Part shown: positions 41,439 to 52,096 of the stretch, piece after piece | How positions within the stretch are numbered: position 1 is the stretch's first letter | Layout of the letters: each line of letters starts with the position of its first letter | Source of the DNA: Halomonas aestuarii | GTDB lineage: Bacteria; Pseudomonadota; Gammaproteobacteria; Pseudomonadales; Halomonadaceae | Reading direction: 5' to 3' | Length of the DNA stretch: 64,000 bases | NCBI RefSeq assembly: GCF_001886615.1 | Contig: NZ_CP018139.1 | Location: 1,550,001-1,614,000, forward strand | Notes under the pieces: model-generated | Told to the model about the DNA's origin: nothing | Database searches by the model: none | The model's input: the letters and a program-made list of their open reading frames with translations, nothing else | Made by a program: the position numbers and the translations under genes

Positions 41439-43583
41439 ATGTCACCACGTCGGCCCCGACTTGTCTCGACGATCAGATGGCTGCTGTTGTGCCTGCTGAG
41501 CCTCTGCCTGACCTCCCCGGCCCTGGCGGTGACAACGAGCGAGTTGCAGGCCGGCTTCCCCGGGGCCAACCGGCTTGCGTCCGCCGACACCGAATGGCCG
41601 GTCAGCGAGGTCTATGCCGGCGACGAGTTGCTCGGCTACGTCTTCGAGACCGTGGATGTGGCACCGATTCCCGCTTACTCCGGCAAGCCGGTCAACCTGC
41701 TGGTCGGCATCGACACCACCGGTCAGCTGACGCTCGCCAAGGTGCTTGATCACTCCGAGCCGATCATGCTGGTGGGCATCCCCGAGGAGAAGCTGCAGAA
41801 TTTCGCCGGCGCCCATACCAATTTCAGCGTCAACGATAACCCCAAGATCGGTGACAACCTGGACGCCATCTCCGGCGCCACGGTCACGGTGATCGTCGTC
41901 AACGACACCATCATGCGTGCCGCCCGCCAGGTCGCCGCCGGCCTGGGCATCATCGAGGACCCTTCCGCCCAGCCCGCCGCCACGGTCAAGCCGGATGTCT
42001 TCGCAGCGGCCGACTGGCAGACCCTGACCGGTGACGGCACCATCCGCCGCCTTCGACTGACTCACGGCCAGGTGGACGAGGCCTTCGTCGGCACGCCGGC
42101 GGAAGACTACCTGCGCACCCCGGCGCCCGCGGGCAAGACCTTCATCGATCTCTACTATACGTACCTGAACGCTCCCATGGCCGGGCGCAACCTGCTCGGC
42201 GAGTCCCGCTACGACGCCCTGATGGAGAGCCTCGCGCCTGGCGAGCACGCCGTCGCTCTGATGGCCAACGGCGACTACTCCTTCAAGGGCTCGGGGTACG
42301 TGCGCGGCGGCATCTTCGATCGCATCGAGGTGAGCCAGGACGGTCGCACCATCACCTTCCACGACCTGGACCATCAGCGGGTGGGCAGTTTCGATGTCGC
42401 GGGCATGCCGCGCATGGAGGAGAAGGACATCTTCATCATCCGCGAGCAGGCCGGCTTCGACCCCGGCCGGCCCTGGCAACTGGACCTGCTGGTGCGTCGC
42501 GCCTCGGGCCCGCTGGACAGCGAGTTCACGCGCTTCAGCGCCGACTACAGCATTCCCGACGCCTACGTCGAGCGCCCCGAGCCGTTGGTGGAGCGGCCCA
42601 TCTGGGTGCAGGTCTGGTACGACAAGGCCTTCCAGATCGCCGTGTTGGGCCTGGGCCTCGCGGTGCTCACCGGGGTCATGCTGTTCCAGGACGTGCTGGT
42701 GCGCTATCCACGCATCCTCGAACCGCTGCGCATCGGCTTTCTGGTCTACACCCTGGTATTCATCGGCTGGTACGCCCTGGCCCAGCTCTCGGTGGTCAAT
42801 ATCCTGACCTTCGCCCATGCGCTGATCACCGACTTCAGCTGGAGCTCGTTCTTGATCGACCCGATGATGTTCATCCTCTGGGCGTTCGTGGCGGTCAGCC
42901 TGCTGCTGTGGGGACGCGGCGTGTTCTGCGGCTGGCTGTGCCCCTTCGGGGCCCTCCAGGATCTAGTCAACAAGGCGGCGCGCAAGCTGGGCGTCAAGCA
43001 GATCGAAGTCCCCTTCGGCCTGCACGAGCGGTTATGGGCGATCAAGTACATCATCCTGCTGGCGCTGTTCGCCCTCTCGCTGCACTCCCTGGGCACCGCC
43101 GAACGGTACGCCGAGGTCGAACCCTTCAAGACCGCTATCACCCTGCGCTTCCAGCGCGACTGGCCCTTCGTGCTCTACGCCTTGGGACTGGTGGTGGTCT
43201 CGGCGTTCAACCACAAGTTCTACTGCCGCTACGTCTGCCCGCTGGGCGCCGGCCTGGCGATTCCCTCGCGGCTGCGGCTGTTCGACTGGCTCAAGCGCCA
43301 CCGTGGCAGCTGCGGCACGCCGTGTCAGATCTGCGCGCAGGAGTGCGAGGTCGGCGCCATCCACCCCGATGGGCGCATCAACGCCAACGAATGCCACTAC
43401 TGTCTCGACTGCCAGGTCACCTACTGGGATGACCAGCGCTGCCCGCCGATGGTCAAGCGACGCAAGCGCTACGAGAAGGCGGCCCGGGTCTCCGGCAAGG
43501 GCTCCGCCGGGACCTTCGACCCCGCAGCCCCCGGCGCCGAGGGTGCCATGCTGCAGCGTATTCCGATCCATCACGAGGAGTGA
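41439..43583 (+). CDS. nosR: NosR, flavin-iron-sulfur electron donor for N2O reductase
   Basis: Product of 714 residues from ATG 41439 with GGGA seven bases upstream; ATGs at 41421 and 41424 are alternatives. Signal peptide, periplasmic FMN-binding domain with the flavinylation motif SGATVT, several membrane helices, CGWLCPFG and CRYVCPLG polyferredoxin-type cysteine pairs, and a C-terminal 4Fe-4S region CGTPCQICAQECEVGAI followed by ECHYCLDCQ. NosR moves electrons from quinol to NosZ and is needed for its expression and activity. It is the first gene of nosRZDFYL. Confidence 0.95.
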   Translation: MSPRRPRLVSTIRWLLLCLLSLCLTSPALAVTTSELQAGFPGANRLASADTEWPVSEVYAGDELLGYVFETVDVAPIPAYSGKPVNLLVGIDTTGQLTLAKVLDHSEPIMLVGIPEEKLQNFAGAHTNFSVNDNPKIGDNLDAISGATVTVIVVNDTIMRAARQVAAGLGIIEDPSAQPAATVKPDVFAAADWQTLTGDGTIRRLRLTHGQVDEAFVGTPAEDYLRTPAPAGKTFIDLYYTYLNAPMAGRNLLGESRYDALMESLAPGEHAVALMANGDYSFKGSGYVRGGIFDRIEVSQDGRTITFHDLDHQRVGSFDVAGMPRMEEKDIFIIREQAGFDPGRPWQLDLLVRRASGPLDSEFTRFSADYSIPDAYVERPEPLVERPIWVQVWYDKAFQIAVLGLGLAVLTGVMLFQDVLVRYPRILEPLRIGFLVYTLVFIGWYALAQLSVVNILTFAHALITDFSWSSFLIDPMMFILWAFVAVSLLLWGRGVFCGWLCPFGALQDLVNKAARKLGVKQIEVPFGLHERLWAIKYIILLALFALSLHSLGTAERYAEVEPFKTAITLRFQRDWPFVLYALGLVVVSAFNHKFYCRYVCPLGAGLAIPSRLRLFDWLKRHRGSCGTPCQICAQECEVGAIHPDGRINANECHYCLDCQVTYWDDQRCPPMVKRRKRYEKAARVSGKGSAGTFDPAAPGAEGAMLQRIPIHHEE

Positions 43584-43586
43584 ACC

Positions 43587-45473
43587 ATGAGTGACGACAA
43601 GAAGCGGGAACTGAAGGACATCGGCCGCCGCCACTTCCTGCGCAACAGCGCGGTGACCGGGGTGGCCGGCGCCGGGCTTGCCGGCGGTTTCGGCAGTGCG
43701 GCGGCACTGTTGCAGAGCCAGAAGGCCCGGGCAGCCAGCGAGAACGGCGAGGTCGCCATCGCGCCGGGAGAGCTCGACGAATACTATGGCTTCTGGAGCG
43801 GCGGCCATTCCGGCGAGGTGCGTATCCTCGGCGTCCCCTCGATGCGCGAACTGATGCGCATCCCGGTGTTCAACATCGATAGCGCCACCGGCTGGGGCAT
43901 CACCAACGAATCCAGGCAGGTGCTAGGGGAGTCGGCGAAGTTCCTCAACGGCGACGCCCACCACCCGCATATCTCCATGACAGATGGCCGCTACGACGGC
44001 AAGTACCTGTTCATCAACGACAAGGCCAACACCCGGGTGGCGCGTATCCGTCTCGACATCATGAAGACGGACAAGATCACCACCATTCCCAACGTTCAGG
44101 CCATCCACGGTCTGCGCCTGCAGAAGGTGCCCAAGACCAAGTACGTGTTCGCCAACGCCGAGTACTTCATTCCCCATCCCAACGATGGGCAGAACATGGA
44201 GGACACCGCGAATCACTACACCATGTTCAGCGCCATCGATGCGGAGAGCATGGACGTGGCCTGGCAGGTGATCGTCGACGGCAACCTGGATAACACCGAC
44301 GCGGACTACACTGGCCGCTTCGTCGCCTCCACCTGCTACAACTCGGAGAAGGCCACCCAGTTGGCCGGCACCATGCGCGAGGAGCGCGACTGGGCGGTGG
44401 TGTTCGACGTGGAAGCGATCGAGGCAGCGGTCGCCGCCGGCGACTACCAGACCCTGGGTGAATCCCAGGTGCCGGTGGTGGACGGTCGTCACGGCTCCAA
44501 GCTGACCCGCTACATCCCGGTGCCCAAGAACCCCCATGGCCTGAATACCTCGCCGGACGGCAAGTATTTCATCGCCAACGGCAAGCTCTCGCCGACCTGC
44601 TCGATCATCGCCATCGACAAGCTACCGGACTTGTTTGATGACAAGATCGAGCCCCGCGACGCCGTGGTTGGCGAGCCGGAGCTGGGGCTGGGACCACTGC
44701 ATACCACCTTCGATGGTCGCGGCAACGCCTACACCACCCTGTTCATCGACAGCCAGGTGGCCAAGTGGAACATCGAGGACGCCATCCGCGCCTACAACGG
44801 CGAGGAGGTCAACTACCTGCGACAGAAGATCGATGTCCACTACCAGCCAGGCCACAACCACGCCAGCCTGACCGAATCCCGGGACGCCGACGGAAAGTGG
44901 CTGGTGGTGCTTTCCAAGTTCTCCAAGGATCGCTTCCTGCCGGTGGGCCCGCTGCGTCCCGAGAACGATCAGCTGATCGACATCTCCGGCGAACAGATGA
45001 AGCTGGTCCACGACGGCCCGACCTACGCCGAGCCCCACGACTGCATCCTGCTACGCGCCGATCAGATCAATCCGCGCAAGCTGTGGGATCGCAACGACCC
45101 CTTCTTCGCCGACACCCGGGCCCGGGCCGAGGCGGACGGCATCGACCTGATGAGCGACAACAAGGTCATCCGTGACGGCAACCAGGTACGGGTCTACATG
45201 ACCTCGGTGGCACCGCAGTTCAACCTCACCGAATTCAGGGTCAAGCAGGGTGACGAGGTCACCGTGACCATCACCAACCTGGACCAGATCGAGGACCTGA
45301 CCCACGGCTTCTGCATGGTCAACCATGGCGTGTCCATGGAGATCAGCCCACAGCAGACCTCCAGTGTGACCTTCACCGCGGACAAGCCCGGCGTTCACTG
45401 GTACTACTGCAACTGGTTCTGCCACGCCATGCATATGGAGATGACGGGGCGGATGCTGGTCGAACCCTCATAA
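43587..45473 (+). CDS. nosZ: Nitrous oxide reductase NosZ (clade I)
   Basis: Product of 628 residues. Tat signal GRRHFL (R14, R15). Seven-bladed propeller with CuZ histidines in [22 protein letters not shown] and EPHDC, then a cupredoxin domain with the CuA motif [16 protein letters not shown]. It reduces N2O to N2 in the periplasm. The Tat signal and the nosR-Z-DFYL arrangement mark the clade I type. A terminator with a T-rich tail follows before nosD. Confidence 0.98.
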   Translation: MSDDKKRELKDIGRRHFLRNSAVTGVAGAGLAGGFGSAAALLQSQKARAASENGEVAIAPGELDEYYGFWSGGHSGEVRILGVPSMRELMRIPVFNIDSATGWGITNESRQVLGESAKFLNGDAHHPHISMTDGRYDGKYLFINDKANTRVARIRLDIMKTDKITTIPNVQAIHGLRLQKVPKTKYVFANAEYFIPHPNDGQNMEDTANHYTMFSAIDAESMDVAWQVIVDGNLDNTDADYTGRFVASTCYNSEKATQLAGTMREERDWAVVFDVEAIEAAVAAGDYQTLGESQVPVVDGRHGSKLTRYIPVPKNPHGLNTSPDGKYFIANGKLSPTCSIIAIDKLPDLFDDKIEPRDAVVGEPELGLGPLHTTFDGRGNAYTTLFIDSQVAKWNIEDAIRAYNGEEVNYLRQKIDVHYQPGHNHASLTESRDADGKWLVVLSKFSKDRFLPVGPLRPENDQLIDISGEQMKLVHDGPTYAEPHDCILLRADQINPRKLWDRNDPFFADTRARAEADGIDLMSDNKVIRDGNQVRVYMTSVAPQFNLTEFRVKQGDEVTVTITNLDQIEDLTHGFCMVNHGVSMEISPQQTSSVTFTADKPGVHWYYCNWFCHAMHMEMTGRMLVEPS

Positions 45474-45510
45474 GGGTAGGTAACTCTCCCCACATGTTGC
45501 TCGAAAACTA

Positions 45511-45537
45511 GGCCGGAGCATATTCCGGCCTTCTTTC
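45511..45537 (+). terminator. Terminator between nosZ and nosD
   Basis: Seven-base arms GGCCGGA/TCCGGCC with loop GCATAT, followed by TTCTTTC. It probably limits read-through to nosDFYL so that the enzyme is made in excess over its maturation system. Confidence 0.75.
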
Positions 45538-45558
45538 GTTCACTGGTTCAGGAACGCC

Positions 45559-46848
45559 ATGCGCACGCTTCTTTTGGCTCTCCTCCTTTCTGGCTTGTCC
45601 CCCACGAGTTGGGCGACCGACTTTCGGGCGAGCCTCGACGAGCCGCTGCAGGCCCAGATCGACCGCACCCAGGCCGGGGATCGCCTGATCCTCGTCCCGG
45701 GACGCTATCCAGGATCGATCACTATCGATCATCCGCTGGACCTTCGCGGCGATGGCCAGGCCATCATCGACGGCCTGGGCCAGGGCCATGCGGTGACCAT
45801 CAACGCCCCCGGGGTGGCGCTCGAAGGGCTAGAGATCATCAACTGGGGCCAGAACCTCACCGAACTCGACGCCGGCATCTTCGTCACCGACCAGGGCGCC
45901 GACAGCATGATCCGCAACAACCGGATCGAAGGACCGGGCTTCGGCATCTGGCTGGATGCGGTCAGAGGCGTCCGGGTCATCGACAATGTCATTCGCGGCG
46001 ATAACGCATTGCGTTCCCAGGATCGCGGCAACGGCGTTCACCTGTTCAACGTGCGTGACGTGCGGGTCGAGGGCAACGACATCGCCCGCACTCGGGATGG
46101 CATCTACATCGACAACAGCAGCCAGAGCACCCTGAGCGGCAACGAACTGTACGATCTGCGCTACGGCATCCATTACATGTATGCCTACGACAATCGCCTG
46201 GAGAACAACCTGACACACGACACCCGCACCGGCTACGCGCTGATGCAGTCCAAGCGCCTGACGGTGGTCGGCAACCGCTCCATCGACGACGACAACTACG
46301 GCATCCTGATGAACAACATCACCGGATCGAGGCTCGAAGGCAACCGCATCGAGGGCATTCGCCAGCCGGTGAACGCCCGGGGCGAGGGCAGGATCAGCGG
46401 CGGCGACGGCAAGGCCATCTTCGTCTACAACTCCCAGTTCAACGAGTTTCTCGACAATCGCTTCGCGGCCAGCGATATCGGCATCCACCTGACCGCCGGC
46501 TCCGAGGACAACGTCGTGCTCGGCAACGCCTTCGTCGACAACCGCCAGCAGGTCAAGTACGTGGCCACCCGCTCCCAGGAGTGGTCGGCAGACGGCCGCG
46601 GCAACTACTGGAGCGACTACCTGGGCTGGGACCTGGACGCCGATGGCATCGGCGACACCGCCTACGAACCCAACGACGCCATGGACCGCCTGCTGTGGCG
46701 CTATCCCGCCGCACGGCTGCTGATGCATAGCCCCGCAGTACTGGCGCTGCGCTGGGTACAGCGCCAGTTCCCGGTGTTCGACGCCGAGGGGGTCAAGGAC
46801 AGCGCGCCGCTGATGACCGACCCCACCCGCGACGAGGCCGACACATGA
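45559..46848 (+). CDS. nosD: Periplasmic copper-site maturation protein NosD
   Basis: Product of 429 residues with a signal peptide (about 1-19) and a right-handed beta-helix (CASH/NosD repeats with many NNxxxxxxxGI turns), ending in a short helix. NosD works with the NosFY ABC transporter to assemble the CuZ centre of NosZ. Its stop overlaps nosF. Confidence 0.94.
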   Translation: MRTLLLALLLSGLSPTSWATDFRASLDEPLQAQIDRTQAGDRLILVPGRYPGSITIDHPLDLRGDGQAIIDGLGQGHAVTINAPGVALEGLEIINWGQNLTELDAGIFVTDQGADSMIRNNRIEGPGFGIWLDAVRGVRVIDNVIRGDNALRSQDRGNGVHLFNVRDVRVEGNDIARTRDGIYIDNSSQSTLSGNELYDLRYGIHYMYAYDNRLENNLTHDTRTGYALMQSKRLTVVGNRSIDDDNYGILMNNITGSRLEGNRIEGIRQPVNARGEGRISGGDGKAIFVYNSQFNEFLDNRFAASDIGIHLTAGSEDNVVLGNAFVDNRQQVKYVATRSQEWSADGRGNYWSDYLGWDLDADGIGDTAYEPNDAMDRLLWRYPAARLLMHSPAVLALRWVQRQFPVFDAEGVKDSAPLMTDPTRDEADT

Positions 46849-47771
46849 ATGACATCATCACCTTCAACGGCGTCACCAAGCGGCACGGCGACGTCACCAG
46901 CCTCGAGAATCTCCATCTCGAGGTGCAGGAAGGCGAGGTAATGGCCCTGCTGGGCCATAACGGCGCCGGCAAGACCACCACCATGAAGCTGATCCTCGGG
47001 CTGCTCGCGCCGAGCGAGGGTGAGGTGCGGGTGTTCGGCGTGGCGCCTCACGGTGGCGAGGCCGACCGGCTGCGCCGGCGGCTGGGCTTCCTGCCCGAGA
47101 ACGTCGGCTTCTACGAGCAGCTGAGCGGCCGCGAGGTGCTCGACTACTTCGCCCGACTCAAGCGCGTCGACCGGCACCGGATCGACGACCGCCTCGAGCA
47201 GGTCGGTCTCGGCGGGGCGGCGAGGCGACGCGTCAAGACCTACTCGAAGGGCATGCGCCAACGCCTGGGACTGGCCCAGGCGCTGCTCGGCGAGCCGCGA
47301 CTGTTGTTACTCGACGAACCCACCACCGGCCTCGACCCGGCGGCAACCCGGGACTTCTACGCCACGGTCCGGGTCCTGCGCGACCGGGGCTGCACGGTGC
47401 TGCTGTCGTCCCACGTGCTCCCCGGGGTCGAGCCTTACATCGACCGGGCGCTGATCCTCGGCGCCGGGCGCCGCCTGGCACTGGGCAGCCTCGACGAACT
47501 GCGCCGCCAGGCCGAGCTGCCGCTGACCATTCGCGCCAAGGGCCACTGGTCAGCGAGCGAGCCGCCGCTGGCGATCCCGGAGGCCGGGAGTACGCCGAGG
47601 CGACTCAACGGCCACGCCCAGGAGTTCAGCGTTCACCCCGCCGACAAGATGGCGGTGCTGCGTCGGCTGACGGCCACCCCCGGGGTCGAGGACATCGAGC
47701 TGCTGCCGCCGACCCTCGAGCACCTCTACGCGCACTTTTCCTCCTCCTTCACGCCGCGAGGTCTGTCATGA
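46845..47771 (+). CDS. nosF: ABC transporter ATP-binding protein NosF
   Basis: Product of 308 residues. Walker A GHNGAGKTT, signature YSKGMRQRLGLAQAL, Walker B LLLLDEPTTGLD. It powers NosY and so the NosD-dependent copper-site maturation. The 3' end overlaps nosY by four bases. Confidence 0.94.
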   Translation: MNDIITFNGVTKRHGDVTSLENLHLEVQEGEVMALLGHNGAGKTTTMKLILGLLAPSEGEVRVFGVAPHGGEADRLRRRLGFLPENVGFYEQLSGREVLDYFARLKRVDRHRIDDRLEQVGLGGAARRRVKTYSKGMRQRLGLAQALLGEPRLLLLDEPTTGLDPAATRDFYATVRVLRDRGCTVLLSSHVLPGVEPYIDRALILGAGRRLALGSLDELRRQAELPLTIRAKGHWSASEPPLAIPEAGSTPRRLNGHAQEFSVHPADKMAVLRRLTATPGVEDIELLPPTLEHLYAHFSSSFTPRGLS

Positions 47772-48592
47772 GTGCCATCCTCACCGTCGCCCGCAAGGAG
47801 TTCCGGGACGGCATGCGCAACCGCTGGGTGCTGGCCATCGCCCTGGTACTGGCGATGATGGCGGTGGGCATCGCCTACTTCGGTGCCGCCGCCAGTGGCG
47901 GCCTGGGCTTCACGTCGCTGGCCACCACCGTGGTCAGCCTGTCGACCCTGGCGGTGTTCCTGATCCCGCTGATCGCCCTGCTGCTGGCCTATGACGCCAT
48001 CGTCGGCGAGCAGGAGGCCGGTACCCTGCTATTGCTGCTCACCTACCCCTTGAGCCGCTCGGCGCTGCTGCTGGGCAAGTTCCTCGGCCACGGGCTGATC
48101 CTGGCCGTCGCCACCGCATTGGGCTTCGGCGTCGCCGGCATCGCCATTGCCCTCGGCGCCAGCGATGTCGCCATTGGCGAGCTCGCCGCCAGCATCGGCC
48201 TGCTGATCACCAGCAGCGTGCTGCTGGGCTGGGTGTTCATCGCCTTCGCCTACCTGATCAGCGTCTGGGTCACAGAAAAGGCCCGGGCTGCGGGGCTCGC
48301 CCTGATCGTCTGGTTCCTGTTCGTGCTGGTCTTCGACCTGGCGCTGCTGGCGCTGCTGGTGGGTGCCCGGCACGGCGGCGACTGGCTGCCCTACCTGCTG
48401 CTGTTGAACCCCACCGACTGCTTCCGGCTGATCAACCTGGCGGGCATCGAGGCCGCCCAGGCCTTCTCCGGCCTGACCGTGCTGGCCCAAGACAACGCCT
48501 TTCAACCCGGCTGGCTGATGCTGATCCTGGTGGGCTGGATCATCGTGCCCCTGATCCTGGCACTGCTGCGCTTTCGTCACCGCTCCGTCTAG
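47768..48592 (+). CDS. nosY: ABC transporter permease NosY
   Basis: Product of 274 residues with about six membrane helices and an N-terminal ILTVARKEFRDGMRNRWV start typical of ABC-2 permeases. It forms the NosFY complex with NosF; the complex transmits energy to periplasmic NosD. Confidence 0.93.
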   Translation: MSAILTVARKEFRDGMRNRWVLAIALVLAMMAVGIAYFGAAASGGLGFTSLATTVVSLSTLAVFLIPLIALLLAYDAIVGEQEAGTLLLLLTYPLSRSALLLGKFLGHGLILAVATALGFGVAGIAIALGASDVAIGELAASIGLLITSSVLLGWVFIAFAYLISVWVTEKARAAGLALIVWFLFVLVFDLALLALLVGARHGGDWLPYLLLLNPTDCFRLINLAGIEAAQAFSGLTVLAQDNAFQPGWLMLILVGWIIVPLILALLRFRHRSV

Positions 48593-48613
48593 TCATCCGA
48601 GGCCTTTTCCCCC

Positions 48614-49198
48614 ATGCCCCATTTCCTGATCCCGCTCATCGCCGCCCTGCTGCTGCCCCTCGCCGGCTGCGAGGGCGATGCCGAACAGGGCGCCCTGGCG
48701 GCGCCACAGGCCATTACCGAGGGTGATGCCTGCCACGTCTGCGGCATGACGATCTCGAGCTTCCCCGGCCCCAAGGGCCAGGCCTTTCTCGAAGGCCGAA
48801 GTGACGCGCTGAAGTTCTGCTCGACCATGGACCTCTTCGCCTTCCTCATGCAGCCGGAGAACGAGACCCAGGTCAGCCACGCCTACGTCCATGACATCGG
48901 CAAGACGGACTGGGCAGCGCCCGCCGACGATGCCTACATCCGCGCGATGGATGCCTGGTACGTGGTCGGCCATGACCAGCGCGGCGCCATGGGCCATACG
49001 CTGGCCTCCTTCGCCGAGCAGGCCGACGCCGAGGCATTTCGCGAGGCGCACGGCGGTGAGCTCGTCACCTACGCGGAGATTGACCTCGACCTGCTGGGCC
49101 GCCTGGGCCGCGGCGAGCTGGGAGACCATATCGGCGAAAGCATGGGCGACATGCACGGCCGCGGCGAAGGAGTGGACGAGATGCCGGGCCAGGAATGA
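48614..49198 (+). CDS. nosL: Copper chaperone lipoprotein NosL
   Basis: Product of 194 residues. Lipobox LAGC (C19) and the copper-binding motif CHVCGM (C40-M45). NosL is an outer-membrane-anchored Cu(I) donor for NosZ maturation. It is the last recognisable nos gene; nosX was not seen. Confidence 0.93.
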   Translation: MPHFLIPLIAALLLPLAGCEGDAEQGALAAPQAITEGDACHVCGMTISSFPGPKGQAFLEGRSDALKFCSTMDLFAFLMQPENETQVSHAYVHDIGKTDWAAPADDAYIRAMDAWYVVGHDQRGAMGHTLASFAEQADAEAFREAHGGELVTYAEIDLDLLGRLGRGELGDHIGESMGDMHGRGEGVDEMPGQE

Positions 49199-49280
49199 GG
49201 CTCGAGGGGCGCCAAGGATAGGCTCGCCCTTCCCGCCATGCTAGCCTCGGGCGCGTCAACGGTCCGAGGAATGTCCCGCC

Positions 49281-49835
49281 ATGCCCCGCCTCTTCCGGCT
49301 TCTGCCTCCCCTGCTGCTGCCGCTCTGCCTGCTCCTGAGCGGGCCGGCCGCCGCCACCGACTACAACACCGGCGACGTCCAGGCCCACGGGGGCTGGCAC
49401 TCCCTGGTGCTGTCGCTGGGCGAGGAGCGTCACGTCCGCGCCATCGACCAGATCAGCTACAGTGACGCCATCCTCAGCGTCAACGCCAGCGCCTGGGCCT
49501 GCGACCTGCCGTGGCTGGAGCTGCGGGTGGAACTCGGCGAGAACCAGCCCGAGAGCGCCACCGTGAACCGAGTGCCCGCCGACCTGCGCGTCGATCACGA
49601 GACCATCCACAACGGCAGCGCCGCCTTCGTCACCGAGCGCGGCGACAGCGGCTTCTACGCCCGCTTCGCGGTACCCGAGCTTTCGCTGCTGCTCGACGAG
49701 ATGGGGAATGGCGAGCTGCTGCGCCTGCGCATCATGCGCGGCGAGGACGACCCTTGGTTCATGATCTTCGGCCTGGAGGGGGCCGGCGAGGCGATCGCGC
49801 GCATGGAGCGCCTCTGCGGGCAGGTCGCGGACTGA
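49281..49835 (+). CDS. Uncharacterised exported protein downstream of nosL
   Basis: Product of 184 residues with a signal peptide (about 1-25, ending PAAA). The mature part is mostly beta-predicted with two cysteines, ACDLPW and RLCGQV, that could form a disulfide. I recognise no family. It follows nosL by 82 bases on the same strand; whether it belongs to the nos transcript is not shown. Confidence 0.7.
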   Translation: MPRLFRLLPPLLLPLCLLLSGPAAATDYNTGDVQAHGGWHSLVLSLGEERHVRAIDQISYSDAILSVNASAWACDLPWLELRVELGENQPESATVNRVPADLRVDHETIHNGSAAFVTERGDSGFYARFAVPELSLLLDEMGNGELLRLRIMRGEDDPWFMIFGLEGAGEAIARMERLCGQVAD

Positions 49836-49896
49836 CCGCGTCGGCACGCGACCATGACCGGCTCCCCGGCCGGGGAGAGGAACCGAGGAGAACGAC

Positions 49897-50262
49897 GTGG
49901 CCGAACTGCTGTTTCACCTGCGCAACGTGCCCGATGAGGAGGCCGAGGACGTTCGTCGACTGCTCGACGAGCACGGCATCGCGACCTTCGAGACCCGCGC
50001 CGGCTTCTGGGGGCTCGGCGTGGCCGCCATCTGGCTGAGCGATGACGACGAGAAGGAGCGGGCCCGCGCGCTGCTCGACGACTACCAGCAGACGCTCGGC
50101 GAGCGGGTGCGTCGCGAGCATGCCAGCCTGGTCGAGCGCGGCGAGGCCCCCACCCTGTGGCGACGCCTGAGGCGCCAGCCGATCCGCACGCTGCTGCTGG
50201 CCCTGCTGGTCATCGCGGTGCTCGCGATCACGCTGCTGCCCTTCCTGTGGCTGCACGACTGA
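49897..50262 (+). CDS. DUF6164-type small membrane protein
   Basis: Product of 121 residues from GTG 49897 with GAGGAG seven bases upstream. An N-terminal soluble domain (MAELLFHLRNVPDEEAEDVRR, GIATFETRAGFWGLGVAAIW) resembles the DUF2007/DUF6164 signal-transducing fold, and one membrane helix (about 97-117) ends the protein. The function of the family is unknown. It is convergent with ahpF, and a hairpin lies between them. Confidence 0.75.
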   Translation: MAELLFHLRNVPDEEAEDVRRLLDEHGIATFETRAGFWGLGVAAIWLSDDDEKERARALLDDYQQTLGERVRREHASLVERGEAPTLWRRLRRQPIRTLLLALLVIAVLAITLLPFLWLHD

Positions 50263-50291
50263 CGCTGTCTCTGGCATCTGTCCATGAACGA

Positions 50292-50326
50292 CCCTGCCCC
50301 CGCCGGGCTCACCGACGGGGGCAGGG
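50292..50326. terminator. Bidirectional hairpin between the DUF6164-type gene and ahpF
   Basis: Eleven-base arms CCCTGCCCCCG/CGGGGGCAGGG with a 13-base loop between convergent genes. No strong T-run on either side. Confidence 0.65.
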
Positions 50327-50368
50327 AGGGGAAGGCCAAGGGACGTCAGCGGCGCCCGGGCCGGCGGA

Positions 50369-51925
50369 TCACTGGCGGATGAGGTAATCGAAGGCGCCGA
50401 GAGCGGCCTTGGACCCTTCGCCCATGGCGATGACGATCTGCTTGTAGGGCACCGTGGTCACGTCGCCGGCGGCGAAGATGCCCGGGACCGAGGTCATGCC
50501 GTGGGCGTCGACCACGATCTCGCCACGCTCGGAGAGCTCGATGGGCGAATCCTGCAGCCACTCGGTGTTGGGCACCAGGCCGATCTGCACGAAGACGCCT
50601 TCCAGGTCGACCTGGTGAAGCTCGCCGGTGGCACGCTCTTCAAAGGTCAGGCCGTTGACGCGCTTGCCGTCGCCGTTCACCTCGGTGGTGCGGGCGCCGA
50701 GGAGGATGTCGACGTTGGGCAGGCTCCGGAGCTTCTTCTGCAGCACCGCATCGGCGCGCAACTCGTCCATGAACTCGATCAGGGTCACGTGGCCCACGAT
50801 GCCGGCCAGGTCGATGGCCGCCTCGACGCCGGAGTTGCCGCCACCGATCACCGCCACGCGCTTGCCCTTGAAGAGCGGGCCGTCGCAGTGGGGGCAGTAG
50901 GCCACGCCCTTGTTGCGATACTCGGCCTCGCCGGGCACGCCCATCTCGCGCCAGCGGGCGCCGGTGCCCAGCACCAGGGTCTTGGCGCGCAGGCTGGCGC
51001 CGGACTCGAACTGCACCTCGTGCTCGCCGCCGGGCCGGGTGGCCGGCACCAGCTTGACCGCACGCTGCAGGTTCATGATATCGACCTCGTACTCCTTGAC
51101 GTGCTCCTCCAGGGCCGCGGCCAGCTTGGGCCCCTCGGTGCGGGGCACGGAGATGAGGTTCTCGATCCCCATGGTGTCGAGGACCTGGCCGCCGAAGCGC
51201 TCCGCGGCCACGCCGGTGCGGATGCCCTTGCGCGCGGCATAGACGGCCGCCGCGGCGCCGGCGGGCCCGCCGCCGATCATCAGGGTATCGAAGGCGTCCT
51301 TCTCGTTGAGCTTCGCGGCCTCGCGGCTGGCGGCGCCGGTGTCCACCTTGGCGAGTATCTGCTCCAGGCCCATGCGGCCCTGGTCGAAGGGCTCGCCGTT
51401 GAGGTAGACGCTGGGCACCGACATGATCTCGCGCTGCTTCACCTCGTCCTGGAAGAGCGCGCCGTCGATGGCGACGTGGTGAACGTTCGGGTTGAAGATC
51501 GCCATCAGGTTCAGCGCCTGGACCACGTCCGGGCAGTTCTGGCAGGAGAGCGAGAAGTAGGTCTCGAAGCGCATCTCGCCCTCGAGGCTCCTGATCTGCT
51601 CGAGCACCTCGTCGGAGGCCTTGGGCGGATGGCCGCCGACCTGCAGCAGCGCCAGCACCAGCGAGGTGAACTCGTGACCCATGGGGATGCCGGCGAAGAC
51701 CACGCCGGTCTCCTCGCCGGGCCGGTTCAGAGCGAAGGAGGGCGTGCGGGCATCCTGGCCGTCGAGCTTCAGGGTGATCTTGTCGGTCAGGCCGACGATG
51801 TCGGTCAACAGACCGTGCAGTTCCCTGGACTTGTCGCCGTCATCGAGGGACGCGACGATCTCGAACGGCTGAGTGACCTTTTCCAGATAGGCTTTGAGCT
51901 GGCTTTTCAGATTGTCGTCCAACAT
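50369..51925 (-). CDS. ahpF: Alkyl hydroperoxide reductase flavoprotein subunit
   Basis: Product of 518 residues. N-terminal thioredoxin-like domain with CQNC, FAD domain with [17 protein letters not shown], active-site CPHC, and NAD domain [10 protein letters not shown]. It reduces AhpC with NADH. It lies 171 bases after ahpC on the same strand, and two hairpins stand between them. Confidence 0.95.
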   Translation of the reverse strand: MLDDNLKSQLKAYLEKVTQPFEIVASLDDGDKSRELHGLLTDIVGLTDKITLKLDGQDARTPSFALNRPGEETGVVFAGIPMGHEFTSLVLALLQVGGHPPKASDEVLEQIRSLEGEMRFETYFSLSCQNCPDVVQALNLMAIFNPNVHHVAIDGALFQDEVKQREIMSVPSVYLNGEPFDQGRMGLEQILAKVDTGAASREAAKLNEKDAFDTLMIGGGPAGAAAAVYAARKGIRTGVAAERFGGQVLDTMGIENLISVPRTEGPKLAAALEEHVKEYEVDIMNLQRAVKLVPATRPGGEHEVQFESGASLRAKTLVLGTGARWREMGVPGEAEYRNKGVAYCPHCDGPLFKGKRVAVIGGGNSGVEAAIDLAGIVGHVTLIEFMDELRADAVLQKKLRSLPNVDILLGARTTEVNGDGKRVNGLTFEERATGELHQVDLEGVFVQIGLVPNTEWLQDSPIELSERGEIVVDAHGMTSVPGIFAAGDVTTVPYKQIVIAMGEGSKAALGAFDYLIRQ

Positions 51926-52026
51926 GACAGCGGCATTCCTTCATGTTCGGGTGTCGAGTGGGAGGAATGAGGAAGCAGAGACTTCCCGCGGGGAAAGCCC
52001 GGTTCGCTCATGCTTCCGGAATCAGG

Positions 52027-52080
52027 GCCCGGGCAGGGGATACCCGGGCGGGGACAGGCGAGGCCAGGGTCGGCCTCGCC
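52027..52080 (-). terminator. Two hairpins between ahpC and ahpF
   Basis: GGCGAGGCC/GGCCTCGCC (52057-52080, six-base loop) and GCCCGGG/CCCGGGC (52027-52049). They are likely to keep ahpC message in excess over ahpF. Confidence 0.6.
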
Positions 52081-52096
52081 GGCAGGGGCAGATCGC

